64,000 nt of DNA from Thermosynechococcaceae cyanobacterium Okahandja. GTDB lineage: Bacteria; Cyanobacteriota; Cyanobacteriia; Thermosynechococcales; Thermosynechococcaceae. Every line of letters starts with the position of its first letter. Position 1 is the stretch's first letter. Location: NCBI GenBank assembly GCA_041530395.1, contig CP136945.1, positions 1,674,001-1,738,000 on the forward strand, in the 5' to 3' direction. Position numbers and translations under genes: made by a program. Below are positions 18,092 through 27,322 of the stretch, piece after piece. Under the pieces are notes generated by a model. The model was not told the DNA's origin, made no database searches, and saw nothing but the letters and a program-made list of their open reading frames with translations.

Positions 18092-18826
18092 CTACACTAG
18101 GTGTAATTGCTGTATTTCTGGTTCTCTATGTTTAGGCGCTGAGACAACGACCTCCACCCGAAACGCACCGCGATCGCCCCTTAAGTCTCGTATCAACCCT
18201 CGTGGGTTAGGGAATGTACCATTTGGATCGTAAATAAAGCAAACTAAGGTCTTGAATGTATATGAAGCTGACCGATAGACTTCAAAATCCACTACCAACG
18301 CTTCTATGATTTCGTTTTTATTTGTACATGACAGTTTTACTTCTATAGCACATTGATGATCAACTAATAGCAAATCAATGCGGCGATTATGACTATAAGG
18401 TTGTGGTGCTGGGTATTCTCGTCGTATGTCAGCATTTGGAAACTCTTGTCTGAGAAGTTTCTCAAGAGCGTCCTGCACATCTTTTTCTTGAAAGTTAGTA
18501 TTTCTTTGGCGGAGCTGCTGACCTTCTAAATCATGAAATCTTTGACATAAATCGATAATCTTATCAATACCTTCGTTGAGGTTGCTACTGCTGTCTTCAG
18601 AAGAAGGGGGCAGTACCTGTTGGAGCACAGCCTTCTGCTGCCGCTGGATCGATAGCCACCCTGCCGCTACCGATATCGACAATCCACCGGCCATGACTCG
18701 GGTATGACCATAACCAATGCCAACGGCTGCAAGGGCTAACCCTGCCACAACAAGCCCATCCGGCCAACGAGATCGCATACTTAGCCGAGGAGACCCTATG
18801 AAACCCAATGATTTTTTCTGGAGCAT
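18092..18826 (-). CDS. Membrane-anchored PD-(D/E)XK nuclease-like protein
   Basis: The ATG at 18826 is my choice; ATG 18778 is an alternative, and the frame's upstream TTG at 18874 is unlikely. The N-terminus has one or two hydrophobic segments (GLVVAGLALAAVGIGYG and an adjacent stretch), followed by a helical linker and a C-terminal alpha/beta domain with RRIDLLLVDHQCAIEVKLS. The D...E-V-K pattern and preceding beta strands are those of PD-(D/E)XK nuclease-fold proteins. A DNA-cleaving role is inferred from this motif alone. Such proteins can be restriction, repair or inactive derivatives. No partner methylase or helicase is adjacent. Confidence 0.6.
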   Translation of the reverse strand: MLQKKSLGFIGSPRLSMRSRWPDGLVVAGLALAAVGIGYGHTRVMAGGLSISVAAGWLSIQRQQKAVLQQVLPPSSEDSSSNLNEGIDKIIDLCQRFHDLEGQQLRQRNTNFQEKDVQDALEKLLRQEFPNADIRREYPAPQPYSHNRRIDLLLVDHQCAIEVKLSCTNKNEIIEALVVDFEVYRSASYTFKTLVCFIYDPNGTFPNPRGLIRDLRGDRGAFRVEVVVSAPKHREPEIQQLHLV

Positions 18827-18874
18827 AGAAATTTTCAATAGAACTTGGAGACGAAGATAACAGATCCTTGACAA

Positions 18875-19284
18875 TTGTCAACGAATATTTCGTTTTGTTA
18901 AATTTCTGCTCGATATAGATCTCTCTGATGGGTCACAATGTTATTGGCCAAGCGTTACTATAATTCTGTTTTCACACTTGATCGGCCTTGGCGGTCAGCA
19001 TCCCTCCGACCTCATGCGCAATTCGATATAATAGTAGTAGTGGTGTGAGTGTATTGTTGAATCGCAATGTTGAGCTTGAAAGTCGTCAAAGCAGTGGTTC
19101 ATTCGATGCTTGTTTTGATCATGATTTCTTAATGTTTTGATTGCTGGTTTTATTGGCGCTATTCAGGTATCGCTTTTTACTTAAAAATTGCAAACAGTTG
19201 TAACGATCGCGATCGCCAATGAAGTCAACGGCTTGGATTGAAATGATTGAAACGACTGAAACAAACTAACGAGGATTGAGACGT
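18875..19284 (+). promoter_or_regulatory. Divergent intergenic region upstream of pflB
   Basis: The 410 bp between the nuclease-like gene and pflB are AT-rich and without an ORF. Two perfect -10 hexamers TATAAT occur on the plus strand at 18959-18964 and 19027-19032, neither with a good -35 at the usual spacing. A HIP1-containing run CGATCGCGATCGC lies at 19204-19216, and GATTGAAA-like triplet repeats lie just before the gene. The long leader suggests regulated expression, but I cannot assign a factor. Confidence 0.4.
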
Positions 19285-21540
19285 ATGAACTGTACACGTT
19301 CCACAGAGCTTCCCGAAACGGCATGGCACACGTTTACTGGTGGTGACTGGGTTCAGCGCGTCGATGTGCGCGATTTTATTCAGCGCAACTATACCCCCTA
19401 CACCGGTGATGCGTCATTCTTAGTCGGAGCGAGCGATCGCACCCAAAAATTATGGGGCAAAGTGCGCGACCTGATGGCCTTAGAGCGGGAAAAAGGCGTA
19501 CTCGATGCAGACACTAGTACTCCTTCTGGCATTACCGCCCACGCTCCGGGCTACATTGATCGTGATCTGGAACAAATTGTTGGCCTGCAAACCGACAAAC
19601 CCTTAAAACGCGCCATCATGCCCTTTGGTGGTATTCGCGTTGTTGAAACCTCTCTGAAAGCCTATGGCTACGAGCTAGATCCGCGCACCAAAGAGATCTT
19701 TACCAAGTACCGCAAAACCCATAACGACGGCGTTTTTGATGCCTATACCCCAGAAATGCGCCGCTGCCGGAAATCCGGCATCATTACGGGGCTGCCCGAT
19801 GCCTACGGTCGGGGTCGTATCATTGGCGACTATCGCCGGGTGGCTCTCTACGGGGTGGATCGCCTCATTGCCGACAAACAAGCCCAGCAAGCCTCCCTTG
19901 AGCTAGACACCATCGATGAAGACACCATCCGCCTGCGGGAAGAACTCTCAGAGCAAATTAAGGCACTCAACGAACTCAAAGAAATGGCCGCCAGCTATGG
20001 CTTTGATATTAGCCGCCCCGCCAGCAACGGTAAAGAAGCGATTCAGTGGCTCTACTTTGGCTACTTAGCCGCCGTCAAAGAGCAAAACGGTGCGGCCATG
20101 TCCCTAGGGCGCGTCTCCACCTTTTTGGATATTTACTTCGAGCGGGATCTGCGCCTTGGCACTGCCACTGAAGCTGAGATCCAAGAATGGCTGGATCACT
20201 TTGTGATGAAATTGCGCATGGTGCGCTTCTTGCGGACACCGGAGTACAACGAACTATTCTCCGGTGATCCCACATGGGTCACGGAAGCCATCGGGGGTAT
20301 GGGGCTAGATGGTCGTCCGCTGGTGACTAAAACCAGTTTCCGTATCCTGAATACCCTCTATACCCTTGGACCAGCGCCGGAACCCAACCTAACGGTGCTC
20401 TGGTCTGAAAACTTGCCCGAACCCTTCAAACACTTCTGCGCCCAAGTCTCGATTGATACTAGCTCGATCCAGTACGAAAACGATGACCTGATGCGTCCCT
20501 ACTGGGGGGATGATTACGCTATTGCCTGCTGCGTCTCGGCGATGCGGGTGGGTAAACAAATGCAGTTCTTTGGTGCTCGGGTGAACTTGGCCAAAGCCCT
20601 CCTCTACGCCATCAATGGTGGCCGTGATGAGGCATCAGGCGCACAGGTGGCTCCCATGTTTGCCCCGATTACAGGGGATACCCTAACTTGGGAGGAAACC
20701 TTACCCCGGTTCGAGCAAATGCTGGCGTGGTTAGCCAAGGTTTATGTCAATACCCTTAACGTCATCCACTACATGCACGATAAGTACTGCTACGAGCGGC
20801 TGGAGATGGCGCTCCACGACTGCGATGTGTTCCGCACCATGGCCTGTGGTGTGGCGGGGCTGTCGGTGGTGGCGGATGCCCTCTCGGCCATCAAATACGC
20901 CAACGTCAAGATCATCCGCAATGCTGAAGGGTTAGCGGTGGACTACGAGATCACGGGTGACTTTCCTAAGTACGGCAATAACGACGATCGCGTCGATAGT
21001 TTAGCGGTGTGGCTTGTGGAAACATTTATGAATGAGGTGCGTAAGCACAAAACCTACCGTAATGCCGTGCCAACCCAATCAATTCTGACCATTACCTCGA
21101 ATGTGGTCTATGGCAAGAAAACCGGCAGTACCCCCGATGGTCGCAAAGCGGGTGAACCCTTTGCCCCGGGCGCAAACCCAATGCACGGTCGCGATACCAA
21201 AGGGGCGATCGCCTCGCTGGCATCCGTCGCTAAGCTCCCCTACGTCCATGCCCAAGACGGCATCTCGAACACATTTTCAATTGTCCCCAGTGCCTTGGGG
21301 AAAACCCGCGAGGATCAAATTGCCAACCTAGCTAACATGCTAGATGGCTACATCCACGATCAAGGGTTCCACATCAACGTCAACGTTCTCAACCGCGAGA
21401 TGTTGCTCGATGCCATGGATCATCCGGAACTGTACCCACAACTCACGATTCGGGTCTCAGGCTATGCGGTGAACTTTATCAAACTCACCCGCGAACAACA
21501 GTTGGATGTGATTAACCGCACGTTCCACGAACGGTTCTAG
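19285..21540 (+). CDS. pflB: Formate acetyltransferase (pyruvate formate-lyase)
   Basis: The ATG at 19285 follows GAGG at 19271-19274; a TTG nine bases upstream is too close to that site. The 751-residue protein has the adjacent catalytic cysteines C415-C416 in [12 protein letters not shown] and the C-terminal glycyl-radical motif RVSGYAVNF with the radical glycine at 726. The enzyme converts pyruvate and CoA to acetyl-CoA and formate during dark anaerobic fermentation. It needs the radical-SAM activase PflA, which is not in this window, and is destroyed by oxygen when activated. It is monocistronic with its own terminator. PFL is patchily distributed in cyanobacteria. Confidence 0.97.
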   Translation: MNCTRSTELPETAWHTFTGGDWVQRVDVRDFIQRNYTPYTGDASFLVGASDRTQKLWGKVRDLMALEREKGVLDADTSTPSGITAHAPGYIDRDLEQIVGLQTDKPLKRAIMPFGGIRVVETSLKAYGYELDPRTKEIFTKYRKTHNDGVFDAYTPEMRRCRKSGIITGLPDAYGRGRIIGDYRRVALYGVDRLIADKQAQQASLELDTIDEDTIRLREELSEQIKALNELKEMAASYGFDISRPASNGKEAIQWLYFGYLAAVKEQNGAAMSLGRVSTFLDIYFERDLRLGTATEAEIQEWLDHFVMKLRMVRFLRTPEYNELFSGDPTWVTEAIGGMGLDGRPLVTKTSFRILNTLYTLGPAPEPNLTVLWSENLPEPFKHFCAQVSIDTSSIQYENDDLMRPYWGDDYAIACCVSAMRVGKQMQFFGARVNLAKALLYAINGGRDEASGAQVAPMFAPITGDTLTWEETLPRFEQMLAWLAKVYVNTLNVIHYMHDKYCYERLEMALHDCDVFRTMACGVAGLSVVADALSAIKYANVKIIRNAEGLAVDYEITGDFPKYGNNDDRVDSLAVWLVETFMNEVRKHKTYRNAVPTQSILTITSNVVYGKKTGSTPDGRKAGEPFAPGANPMHGRDTKGAIASLASVAKLPYVHAQDGISNTFSIVPSALGKTREDQIANLANMLDGYIHDQGFHINVNVLNREMLLDAMDHPELYPQLTIRVSGYAVNFIKLTREQQLDVINRTFHERF

Positions 21541-21565
21541 CTAGTTTTCGCCTTGGTTAATTTGG

Positions 21566-21603
21566 TACCTCGATCGCCAACAACGCAATCGAGGTATTTT
21601 TTT
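21566..21603 (+). terminator. Rho-independent terminator of pflB
   Basis: TACCTCGAT (21566-21574) pairs perfectly with ATCGAGGTA (21588-21596) around a 13-base loop and is followed by seven T. It begins 26 bases after the pflB stop and ends two bases before the end of the convergent gene. Confidence 0.88.
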
Positions 21604-21604
21604 G

Positions 21605-23275
21605 CTATTTACAGTGAGTCTTCACCATCTTCAGAGCAGTATCTGGCTCCCACGCAAGCTCGTAGGCTTCCCGCTCAATCGGAATATCGGCAGGATCATA
21701 GTTTTCGTTGATGAACTCTTCCAAAGGTGTATATGCTAATGGTGACTTGTATTTGGGGTCAATGACCACTAACTCGTTAAATCCGTAGGGTCGGCCATGA
21801 TTTGCCTTACAGGTTTGCGCCATGTGAATGGCTTCATGGTTCAACGTGTTGATAAACTCCAAAAAGTTATCGTGCTTGTAAATATCAATGGTAATTCGGG
21901 TCGAGGCACTGATAATTTGATAGTTGTGGCTCCAATAGGTAAAGTGATAATCAAATGTTCCCATTTCCCGTGTGGGAAGTTTAGCCACTGCCAAGCGGAC
22001 GTTGTGCTTTTGTAACTGGTTGAGGAGTTCGCTAAGATTTGGTGGCGTTGCAACAAAGGAGTCGTAATTTGCAACTGTCTCAGCATCATAAAACTGGCGA
22101 ATAATCTCGCGGTTTAGTTTCAAGGCAAAGCCGTAGTCACGAATGCTGCCCACTAAATCGCCAACCCGCAACTTCATGGTTGAGCGTTGCAGCAAACCCA
22201 CGGCATCTAGATGTCCCCCCTGTTGGCGAAAGCCATCGAGGTCTTTAAGCGCTTGTCGATAGCGCTCTTGAGAGGTGGGAAATTTTTGATCGGTCCATAA
22301 CTGGTCTGCCTGTTGGCGGTAGATGTGGCTGCGGCTAATGTGGGCACGCTGCATACTTGGCTGAAACGACTGGCAGCGCCCGATCGCCATCGAGAAAATG
22401 GGTAGCGCCTGATCATACTGCTGGGTTTGGTAGAAGGTTGCGCCCTTCAGGGTGACGAGTTCACAATATGGCTCACCGATGGCCTGATAACCTAGGTACT
22501 TGAAGTAGGGATCCGCTTCATTGACGTGGCTGAGAACCGTGTTGTAATCGCCTTGAGCGTAAGACTGGTGGGCATAAACCTTAAGGGTGCGTACTCGCTC
22601 AAGCATTATTTTGTTGGCGAAGTCCACCATCGTGGGTTCACAGAGTTGCTTCGCCTGCTTGAAATTTCCGATTGCCGCGTCAGGCCGCCCAAGGTGGCTG
22701 AAGGCAGCACCTTCAAGGCTGGTAAATTGGCACCTCAAGTTTTGAGCCATATCCGCTGCTAAATGGGGCAGATAGGGTTGCACTTCCGCCGCATGGGCTA
22801 AAAGTCGCTCGTAGTCTTTTTCGGTATGGGCCTGCCACCCCAGCGCTAATAGATCGTTACTCCGCTGCGCAATAGTGCCTTGAGCAAAAGCAACCAGTTC
22901 AGGAAAACCGTGACAATTTTCAATATTTTCTACCAATAGGTTAATAGCCGCAGTGGGTTGATGTTGGTGCGCAAAGACAGCGCCACGATAAACCTGTATT
23001 TGGCAGGTTAACTGGGGGCGACGTTCTGAACTTGCAAAGCGAAGATAGGTTTCTGCCCCCTTCAACTTATGAAGCGCAGCACTGTAATTTCCCGTTTGGT
23101 AGTACTTTTCAGCATCAGTTATCAGTGCCTGACTCAGGGTTGTTACGTAGGAATAGGTCACTAGTCCTAGGCCTACGACTCCGCCAAGCCCCAATGGTAG
23201 CAAAAATTTTTTCTTAAAAAATGTAGTGGATATAACAAAATTTGGCAATTTCCATGACTGCGGATGGAGTACCAT
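21605..23275 (-). CDS. TPR-repeat protein with C-terminal HEAIH zincin motif
   Basis: The 556-residue protein has an N-terminal membrane anchor (LPLGLGGVVGLGLVTYSYV, about residues 27-45). A long helical region of TPR-like units follows (for example AEKYYQTGNYSAALHKLKGA, then repeated A...G/Y..AI.. patterns to about residue 370). The C-terminal 180 residues contain NHEAIHMAQ, with H480, E481 and H484, the HExxH signature of zinc metallopeptidases; downstream acidic residues (EEFINENYD, EREAYE) could supply the third ligand. A periplasmic peptidase with a TPR scaffold is an inference. It converges on pflB. Confidence 0.65.
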   Translation of the reverse strand: MVLHPQSWKLPNFVISTTFFKKKFLLPLGLGGVVGLGLVTYSYVTTLSQALITDAEKYYQTGNYSAALHKLKGAETYLRFASSERRPQLTCQIQVYRGAVFAHQHQPTAAINLLVENIENCHGFPELVAFAQGTIAQRSNDLLALGWQAHTEKDYERLLAHAAEVQPYLPHLAADMAQNLRCQFTSLEGAAFSHLGRPDAAIGNFKQAKQLCEPTMVDFANKIMLERVRTLKVYAHQSYAQGDYNTVLSHVNEADPYFKYLGYQAIGEPYCELVTLKGATFYQTQQYDQALPIFSMAIGRCQSFQPSMQRAHISRSHIYRQQADQLWTDQKFPTSQERYRQALKDLDGFRQQGGHLDAVGLLQRSTMKLRVGDLVGSIRDYGFALKLNREIIRQFYDAETVANYDSFVATPPNLSELLNQLQKHNVRLAVAKLPTREMGTFDYHFTYWSHNYQIISASTRITIDIYKHDNFLEFINTLNHEAIHMAQTCKANHGRPYGFNELVVIDPKYKSPLAYTPLEEFINENYDPADIPIEREAYELAWEPDTALKMVKTHCK

Positions 23276-23449
23276 GGTTATCTCCTAATTCTTGTGAGGG
23301 TGATTCTTATGGGGGTGTTGAGCCAATCTTAGCAAGCTCATATTTTTATTGGTGATGGCAAAAAAGATATTTACAATTGGTATAGTGTTGTAACTCAGTC
23401 AGGATACATTGCTTGATATTGCCATGAACCCTGGACATGGATTTTATGT

Positions 23450-24574
23450 TTAGCGTTGGTTTGCGTGCCAGAGCATCCCAATGGCGATCGCCGTTACCCC
23501 TAGTTTCGGTAACCAACTGGCAATCATCGGGTTGACGGCACCCCCTTCACCAAAGGCTGTGAAAATAAAGCTAACGATGTAATAACCAAAAATAATTGCG
23601 ACGCTTAAGCCGAAGGCGCGTCCTTGGCCTTGGCGGGGTGAGCTAATGCCGAGTACGGCACCAATGACGGCAAAGCTAAGGCAGATAAATGGCAGCGAGA
23701 GTTTTTCTTGCAATTGCACTTGCCATTGGCGCAGCCGTTTAACATCCCCACTCTCCGCTAAAATCTGGCTGTAGTGGAGCATTTCGCGGCTCGTCATAAA
23801 CTCAGGATCGCGGGTTTCGCGGGCAAGATCAAGAGGAGTGCGCGGGTAAGCGAAGTAGCGCTCTGTAAAGGGTTCCACCGTTTCGTAGTCCTGTGCGGCA
23901 TTCAGGCGATAGAGGGCACCTTGACGAAACACCCAACCATTGGCGTGCCACTCGGCGGCCTCTGCCTTGAGAATTTCCCGCAGTTCGCCATCTTGGAAAT
24001 TGAGCACCGTCACCTCCCCCATCACGCGGCCATCAAACGTATGGGCAAAAAACAACTGCTGGAGCTGCCCTTCGGCAAAGGAACGGTAGAAAATGTTGCG
24101 GGAATGGTAGTTGGGAACGGGTTGAGCAATGGCAGCACGCAGGGTTTCAATGGCACGGTAGGCAAGGGGCGGTGCCACCAATTCATTGAGGCCAAGGGTG
24201 AAGATCAACGCCAGTAAGCCCGCCATCAAGGCCGGGCAGACCAAGCGCAGGGGGCTAACCCCGCAGCTTTTGCAGGCAATCAGTTCGCTGCGGCGGGAAA
24301 GCTGGCTATAGGCCAGCAGTGATCCAAAGAGTACCGCCATGGGAATGCCGAGTACGGCAAACGTGGGCAGACGCAGAAAAAAAACCTGCACGGCACTGAA
24401 AATCCCGAGATTGTTTTCTACCATGTTGCGAATGAGGTAGAATACAGTGCCAATCACGGCGGCGATCGCCGTAAAAATGCCAAACCCAAACACAAAGGGG
24501 CGGATCATTTCCCGCAAAATGTAGCGATCCAGTAAGGATAAGCGCGGCACTGAAATAGTGATGGGCACAAGCAT
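23450..24574 (-). CDS. LptF/LptG-family permease (YjgP/YjgQ)
   Basis: From the ATG at 24574 the protein is about 374 residues and begins LSLLDRYILREMIRPFVFG, the usual LptF/G start; the frame upstream has no homology. There are six hydrophobic segments, three before and three after a periplasmic beta-jellyroll domain. The cytoplasmic helix SQLSRRSELIACKSCGVSP is the conserved ATPase-coupling segment. Together with LptB the family extracts lipopolysaccharide from the inner membrane. Cyanobacteria often have one such gene rather than two. It is divergent from the short gamma-glutamylcyclotransferase relic. Confidence 0.9.
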   Translation of the reverse strand: MLVPITISVPRLSLLDRYILREMIRPFVFGFGIFTAIAAVIGTVFYLIRNMVENNLGIFSAVQVFFLRLPTFAVLGIPMAVLFGSLLAYSQLSRRSELIACKSCGVSPLRLVCPALMAGLLALIFTLGLNELVAPPLAYRAIETLRAAIAQPVPNYHSRNIFYRSFAEGQLQQLFFAHTFDGRVMGEVTVLNFQDGELREILKAEAAEWHANGWVFRQGALYRLNAAQDYETVEPFTERYFAYPRTPLDLARETRDPEFMTSREMLHYSQILAESGDVKRLRQWQVQLQEKLSLPFICLSFAVIGAVLGISSPRQGQGRAFGLSVAIIFGYYIVSFIFTAFGEGGAVNPMIASWLPKLGVTAIAIGMLWHANQR

Positions 24575-24607
24575 GAACGAAACAGGTCTCAAGGGGTTGA
24601 CGACCCC

Positions 24608-24700
24608 ATGAGTGACATCATCGGCTATTTTGCCTATGGCAGCAACCTCAGCCCAGACCGTTTGCAAGAGCGGTTAGTCAAGACGTTTCCGCCAATCTAA
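24608..24700 (+). pseudogene. Truncated gamma-glutamylcyclotransferase-like N-terminus
   Basis: An ATG at 24608 opens 30 codons encoding MSDIIGYFAYGSNLSPDRLQ and ten more residues before a TAA at 24698. YFAYGSNLSPDRLQ is the N-terminal signature of the gamma-glutamylcyclotransferase / AIG2-like fold, which normally needs about 110-180 residues including a catalytic glutamate. Only the first strand and loop remain, with gatB starting 56 bp later, so this is the stump of a deleted gene. I found no continuation in other frames. Confidence 0.75.
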
Positions 24701-24756
24701 CGGTAAGCTAGATCAACAGTGGAGATTCATGTCACGTTGGGGATTGCAGGTTCGGC

Positions 24757-26334
24757 ATGGCAAAAGCAACAAAACGAAAATCATCTAAATCTACTGCATC
24801 TACTGCCACAAAACCCCCTCAGGCAGATACGGCTCCGACCCCTACGGCGGTTGATCCGGCCAGCCTCACCTACGAAGCGGTCATTGGGTTGGAAATTCAC
24901 TGCCAGCTTAGTACGGAAACAAAAATTTTCTCCGGTAGCTCTACCCAGTTTGGTGCCCCCCCCAACACTAATATTGATCCGGTGTGCTTGGGGTTGCCGG
25001 GCACGTTACCGGTACTCAATGAGAAGGTGTTGGCCTACGCAGTGAAGGCGGGTCTGGCACTGAATTGCCAGATTGCCCCCTACAGTAAATTCGACCGCAA
25101 GCAGTACTTCTACCCCGATCTACCAAAGAATTACCAGATTTCCCAGTACGACCTGCCGATCGCCCAGCACGGCTTTTTAGAAATTGAACTGGTGGATGAG
25201 GCGGGGACGGTGCAGCGCAAAAACATTGGCATTACGCGGCTGCACATGGAAGAGGATGCCGGTAAGTTGGTTCACGCCGGGAGCGATCGCCTCTCGGGGT
25301 CAACCTATTCCCTAGTGGACCTGAACCGCGCCGGGGTGCCTTTAGTGGAAATTGTTTCAGAGCCAGACCTGCGCAGTGGCCAAGAGGCCGCGGAATATGC
25401 CCAAGAACTGCGGCGCATCCTGCGTTACTTGGGGGTGTGTGACGGCAATATGCAGGAAGGCTCCCTACGTTGTGATGTCAACATTTCCGTGCGCCCTGTT
25501 GGTTCAACCACGTTTGGCACGAAGGTGGAAATTAAAAATATGAACTCCTTTAGTGCCATTCAGCGCGCCATTGACTACGAAATTGAGCGCCAAGTGGCCG
25601 CCATTAAAGCCGGAGAACCCATTGTCCAAGAAACTCGCCTCTGGGATGAAGCCACCCAGCGCACCCTGACGATGCGGGTTAAGGAAGGCTCCAGCGACTA
25701 CCGCTACTTTCCAGAGCCAGATCTAGGACCGATTGAAGTCAGTCCTGAGCAACTGGCTCAATGGCGCAGTGAACTGCCGGAGTTACCCGCCCAGAAGCGG
25801 CACCGCTACGAGGCGGACTGGCACTTGCCCCCCCAAGATGCACGGGTGCTCACGGATGAGCGCGCTGTCGCCGAATACTTTGAAGCCACTGTGGCCGCGG
25901 GTGCGCCTGCCAAGCAAGCGGCTAACTGGATTATGGGAGATATTACCGCCTACCTTAAGGAGCAAAAGCTGAACATTGAGGAATTACCCCTTTCCCCCCT
26001 AGGGCTAGCGGAGTTAATTGGCCTGATTGAAGCAGGTACAATTAGCAGCAAAATGGCGAAGGATTTACTGCCCGAGTTACTGGCCAAGGGTGGATCGCCT
26101 AAGGCACTCGTGGAGCAAAAGGGTCTGAGCCAAATTTCTGATGCTGCCACCCTTGAGGCCATGATTGACGAGGTGTTGGCAGCGCATCCGAACGAACTGG
26201 CACAGTACCGCAGCGGTAAAACAAAGTTACAGGGCTTTTTTGTGGGGCAAATGATGAAAAAAACCAATGGCCGAGCTGACCCCAAACTAACGAATCAACT
26301 CTTGGCGGCAAAGTTAAACGCTAAGCCGGAGTAA
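24757..26334 (+). CDS. gatB: Aspartyl/glutamyl-tRNA amidotransferase subunit B
   Basis: The 525-residue protein begins with a Lys/Thr/Pro-rich tail of about 40 residues and then [19 protein letters not shown], the GatB core. Further motifs are [19 protein letters not shown] and [12 protein letters not shown], and the C-terminus carries the YqeY-like tail domain. GatCAB converts Glu-tRNA(Gln) to Gln-tRNA(Gln), essential in cyanobacteria because they lack GlnRS. gatA and gatC are elsewhere. holB starts 25 bp after its stop on the same strand, so they may share a transcript. Confidence 0.97.
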   Translation: MAKATKRKSSKSTASTATKPPQADTAPTPTAVDPASLTYEAVIGLEIHCQLSTETKIFSGSSTQFGAPPNTNIDPVCLGLPGTLPVLNEKVLAYAVKAGLALNCQIAPYSKFDRKQYFYPDLPKNYQISQYDLPIAQHGFLEIELVDEAGTVQRKNIGITRLHMEEDAGKLVHAGSDRLSGSTYSLVDLNRAGVPLVEIVSEPDLRSGQEAAEYAQELRRILRYLGVCDGNMQEGSLRCDVNISVRPVGSTTFGTKVEIKNMNSFSAIQRAIDYEIERQVAAIKAGEPIVQETRLWDEATQRTLTMRVKEGSSDYRYFPEPDLGPIEVSPEQLAQWRSELPELPAQKRHRYEADWHLPPQDARVLTDERAVAEYFEATVAAGAPAKQAANWIMGDITAYLKEQKLNIEELPLSPLGLAELIGLIEAGTISSKMAKDLLPELLAKGGSPKALVEQKGLSQISDAATLEAMIDEVLAAHPNELAQYRSGKTKLQGFFVGQMMKKTNGRADPKLTNQLLAAKLNAKPE

Positions 26335-26359
26335 TTGTTTCCACAGGCGAGAACCGGGC

Positions 26360-27322
26360 ATGGACGTTGCAGGGTTTGAGGGTGTTGTTGGCCAACCCAC
26401 CGCCGTGCAACTGCTGAGCTATACCCTGAAACGGCAGCGAATAGCGCCTGCCTATCTGTTTGTGGGGCCTGAGGGGGTGGGGCGTGCCCTGACGGCTCGC
26501 TGCTTTTTACGGGCGCTGCTGGGGGAGGCGGCAAGCACCCTCGTCAACCACCCTGATGTCCTCTGGGTTGAACCGACCTACAATCAGCAGGGCACTCTAT
26601 ATACCCGTAGCCAATTGCTTGCGGCGGGTAAGGAGTTGCCGCGCGGAGCACCCCAAATTCGCCTTGAGCAGATACGTCACCTGAGTCGCGCGCTGAGCCA
26701 GCCACCCCTGCAAGCGCCGCGATCGCTGGTGGTGATTGAAGCGGCGGATACCCTGAATGAAGCGGCGGCCAATGCGCTGCTCAAAACCCTTGAGGAGCCG
26801 GGGCGAGCTACGCTCATTTTAATTGCGGCCAGTGAGGCGGCGCTGTTGAACACCATTGTTTCCCGCTGCCAAAGAATTCCGTTTGTTCCCCTCAGCCGCC
26901 CGGATCTGGAAACGGTACTCCAGCGGATTGCCCCCGCCAACTTCTGGCAAGAGGTCACACCGGAGCTATGGCAGCTTGGAGCCGGATCCCCCGGTGGCGT
27001 GTTGCAGGCATGGCAATTGTGGCAGGAGACACCGGAGGCACTGCGCCGGTTGGGCTATCAACTGACTGCGGGAATGTCGCTACAACAGTGTCTTGAGCTA
27101 GCGCGGGATATTTGCCAAACCCTAGATGTGGAACGCCAACTGTGGTTGCTGGGTCTAATGCAGCAGCAATACTGGCACAGTAACTGCCAACGGGGGGATT
27201 GGCTGACTGGCCAACGGGGGCTTCAGCAGCTTGAGCAGGCACGGCAGTACTTACAGCAGTACGTGCAACCGCGCTTGGTCTGGGAAGTTCTCCTGATGCA
27301 GGTGACATCCTCCCGACACTGA
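26360..27322 (+). CDS. holB: DNA polymerase III delta-prime subunit
   Basis: The 320-residue AAA+ protein starts with FEGVVGQPTAVQLL and has a Walker-A-like GPEGVGRA lacking the lysine, as is common in the non-hydrolysing delta-prime clamp-loader subunit. Further motifs are the sensor region EAADTLNEAAANALLKTLEEP and the SRC motif (TIVSRCQRIPF). It works in the clamp loader that places the beta clamp on DNA. The zinc-binding cysteines of E. coli delta-prime are absent. The TnpB element is inserted immediately after its stop codon, and the tnpB reading frame runs on through the antisense strand of holB. Confidence 0.92.
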   Translation: MDVAGFEGVVGQPTAVQLLSYTLKRQRIAPAYLFVGPEGVGRALTARCFLRALLGEAASTLVNHPDVLWVEPTYNQQGTLYTRSQLLAAGKELPRGAPQIRLEQIRHLSRALSQPPLQAPRSLVVIEAADTLNEAAANALLKTLEEPGRATLILIAASEAALLNTIVSRCQRIPFVPLSRPDLETVLQRIAPANFWQEVTPELWQLGAGSPGGVLQAWQLWQETPEALRRLGYQLTAGMSLQQCLELARDICQTLDVERQLWLLGLMQQQYWHSNCQRGDWLTGQRGLQQLEQARQYLQQYVQPRLVWEVLLMQVTSSRH

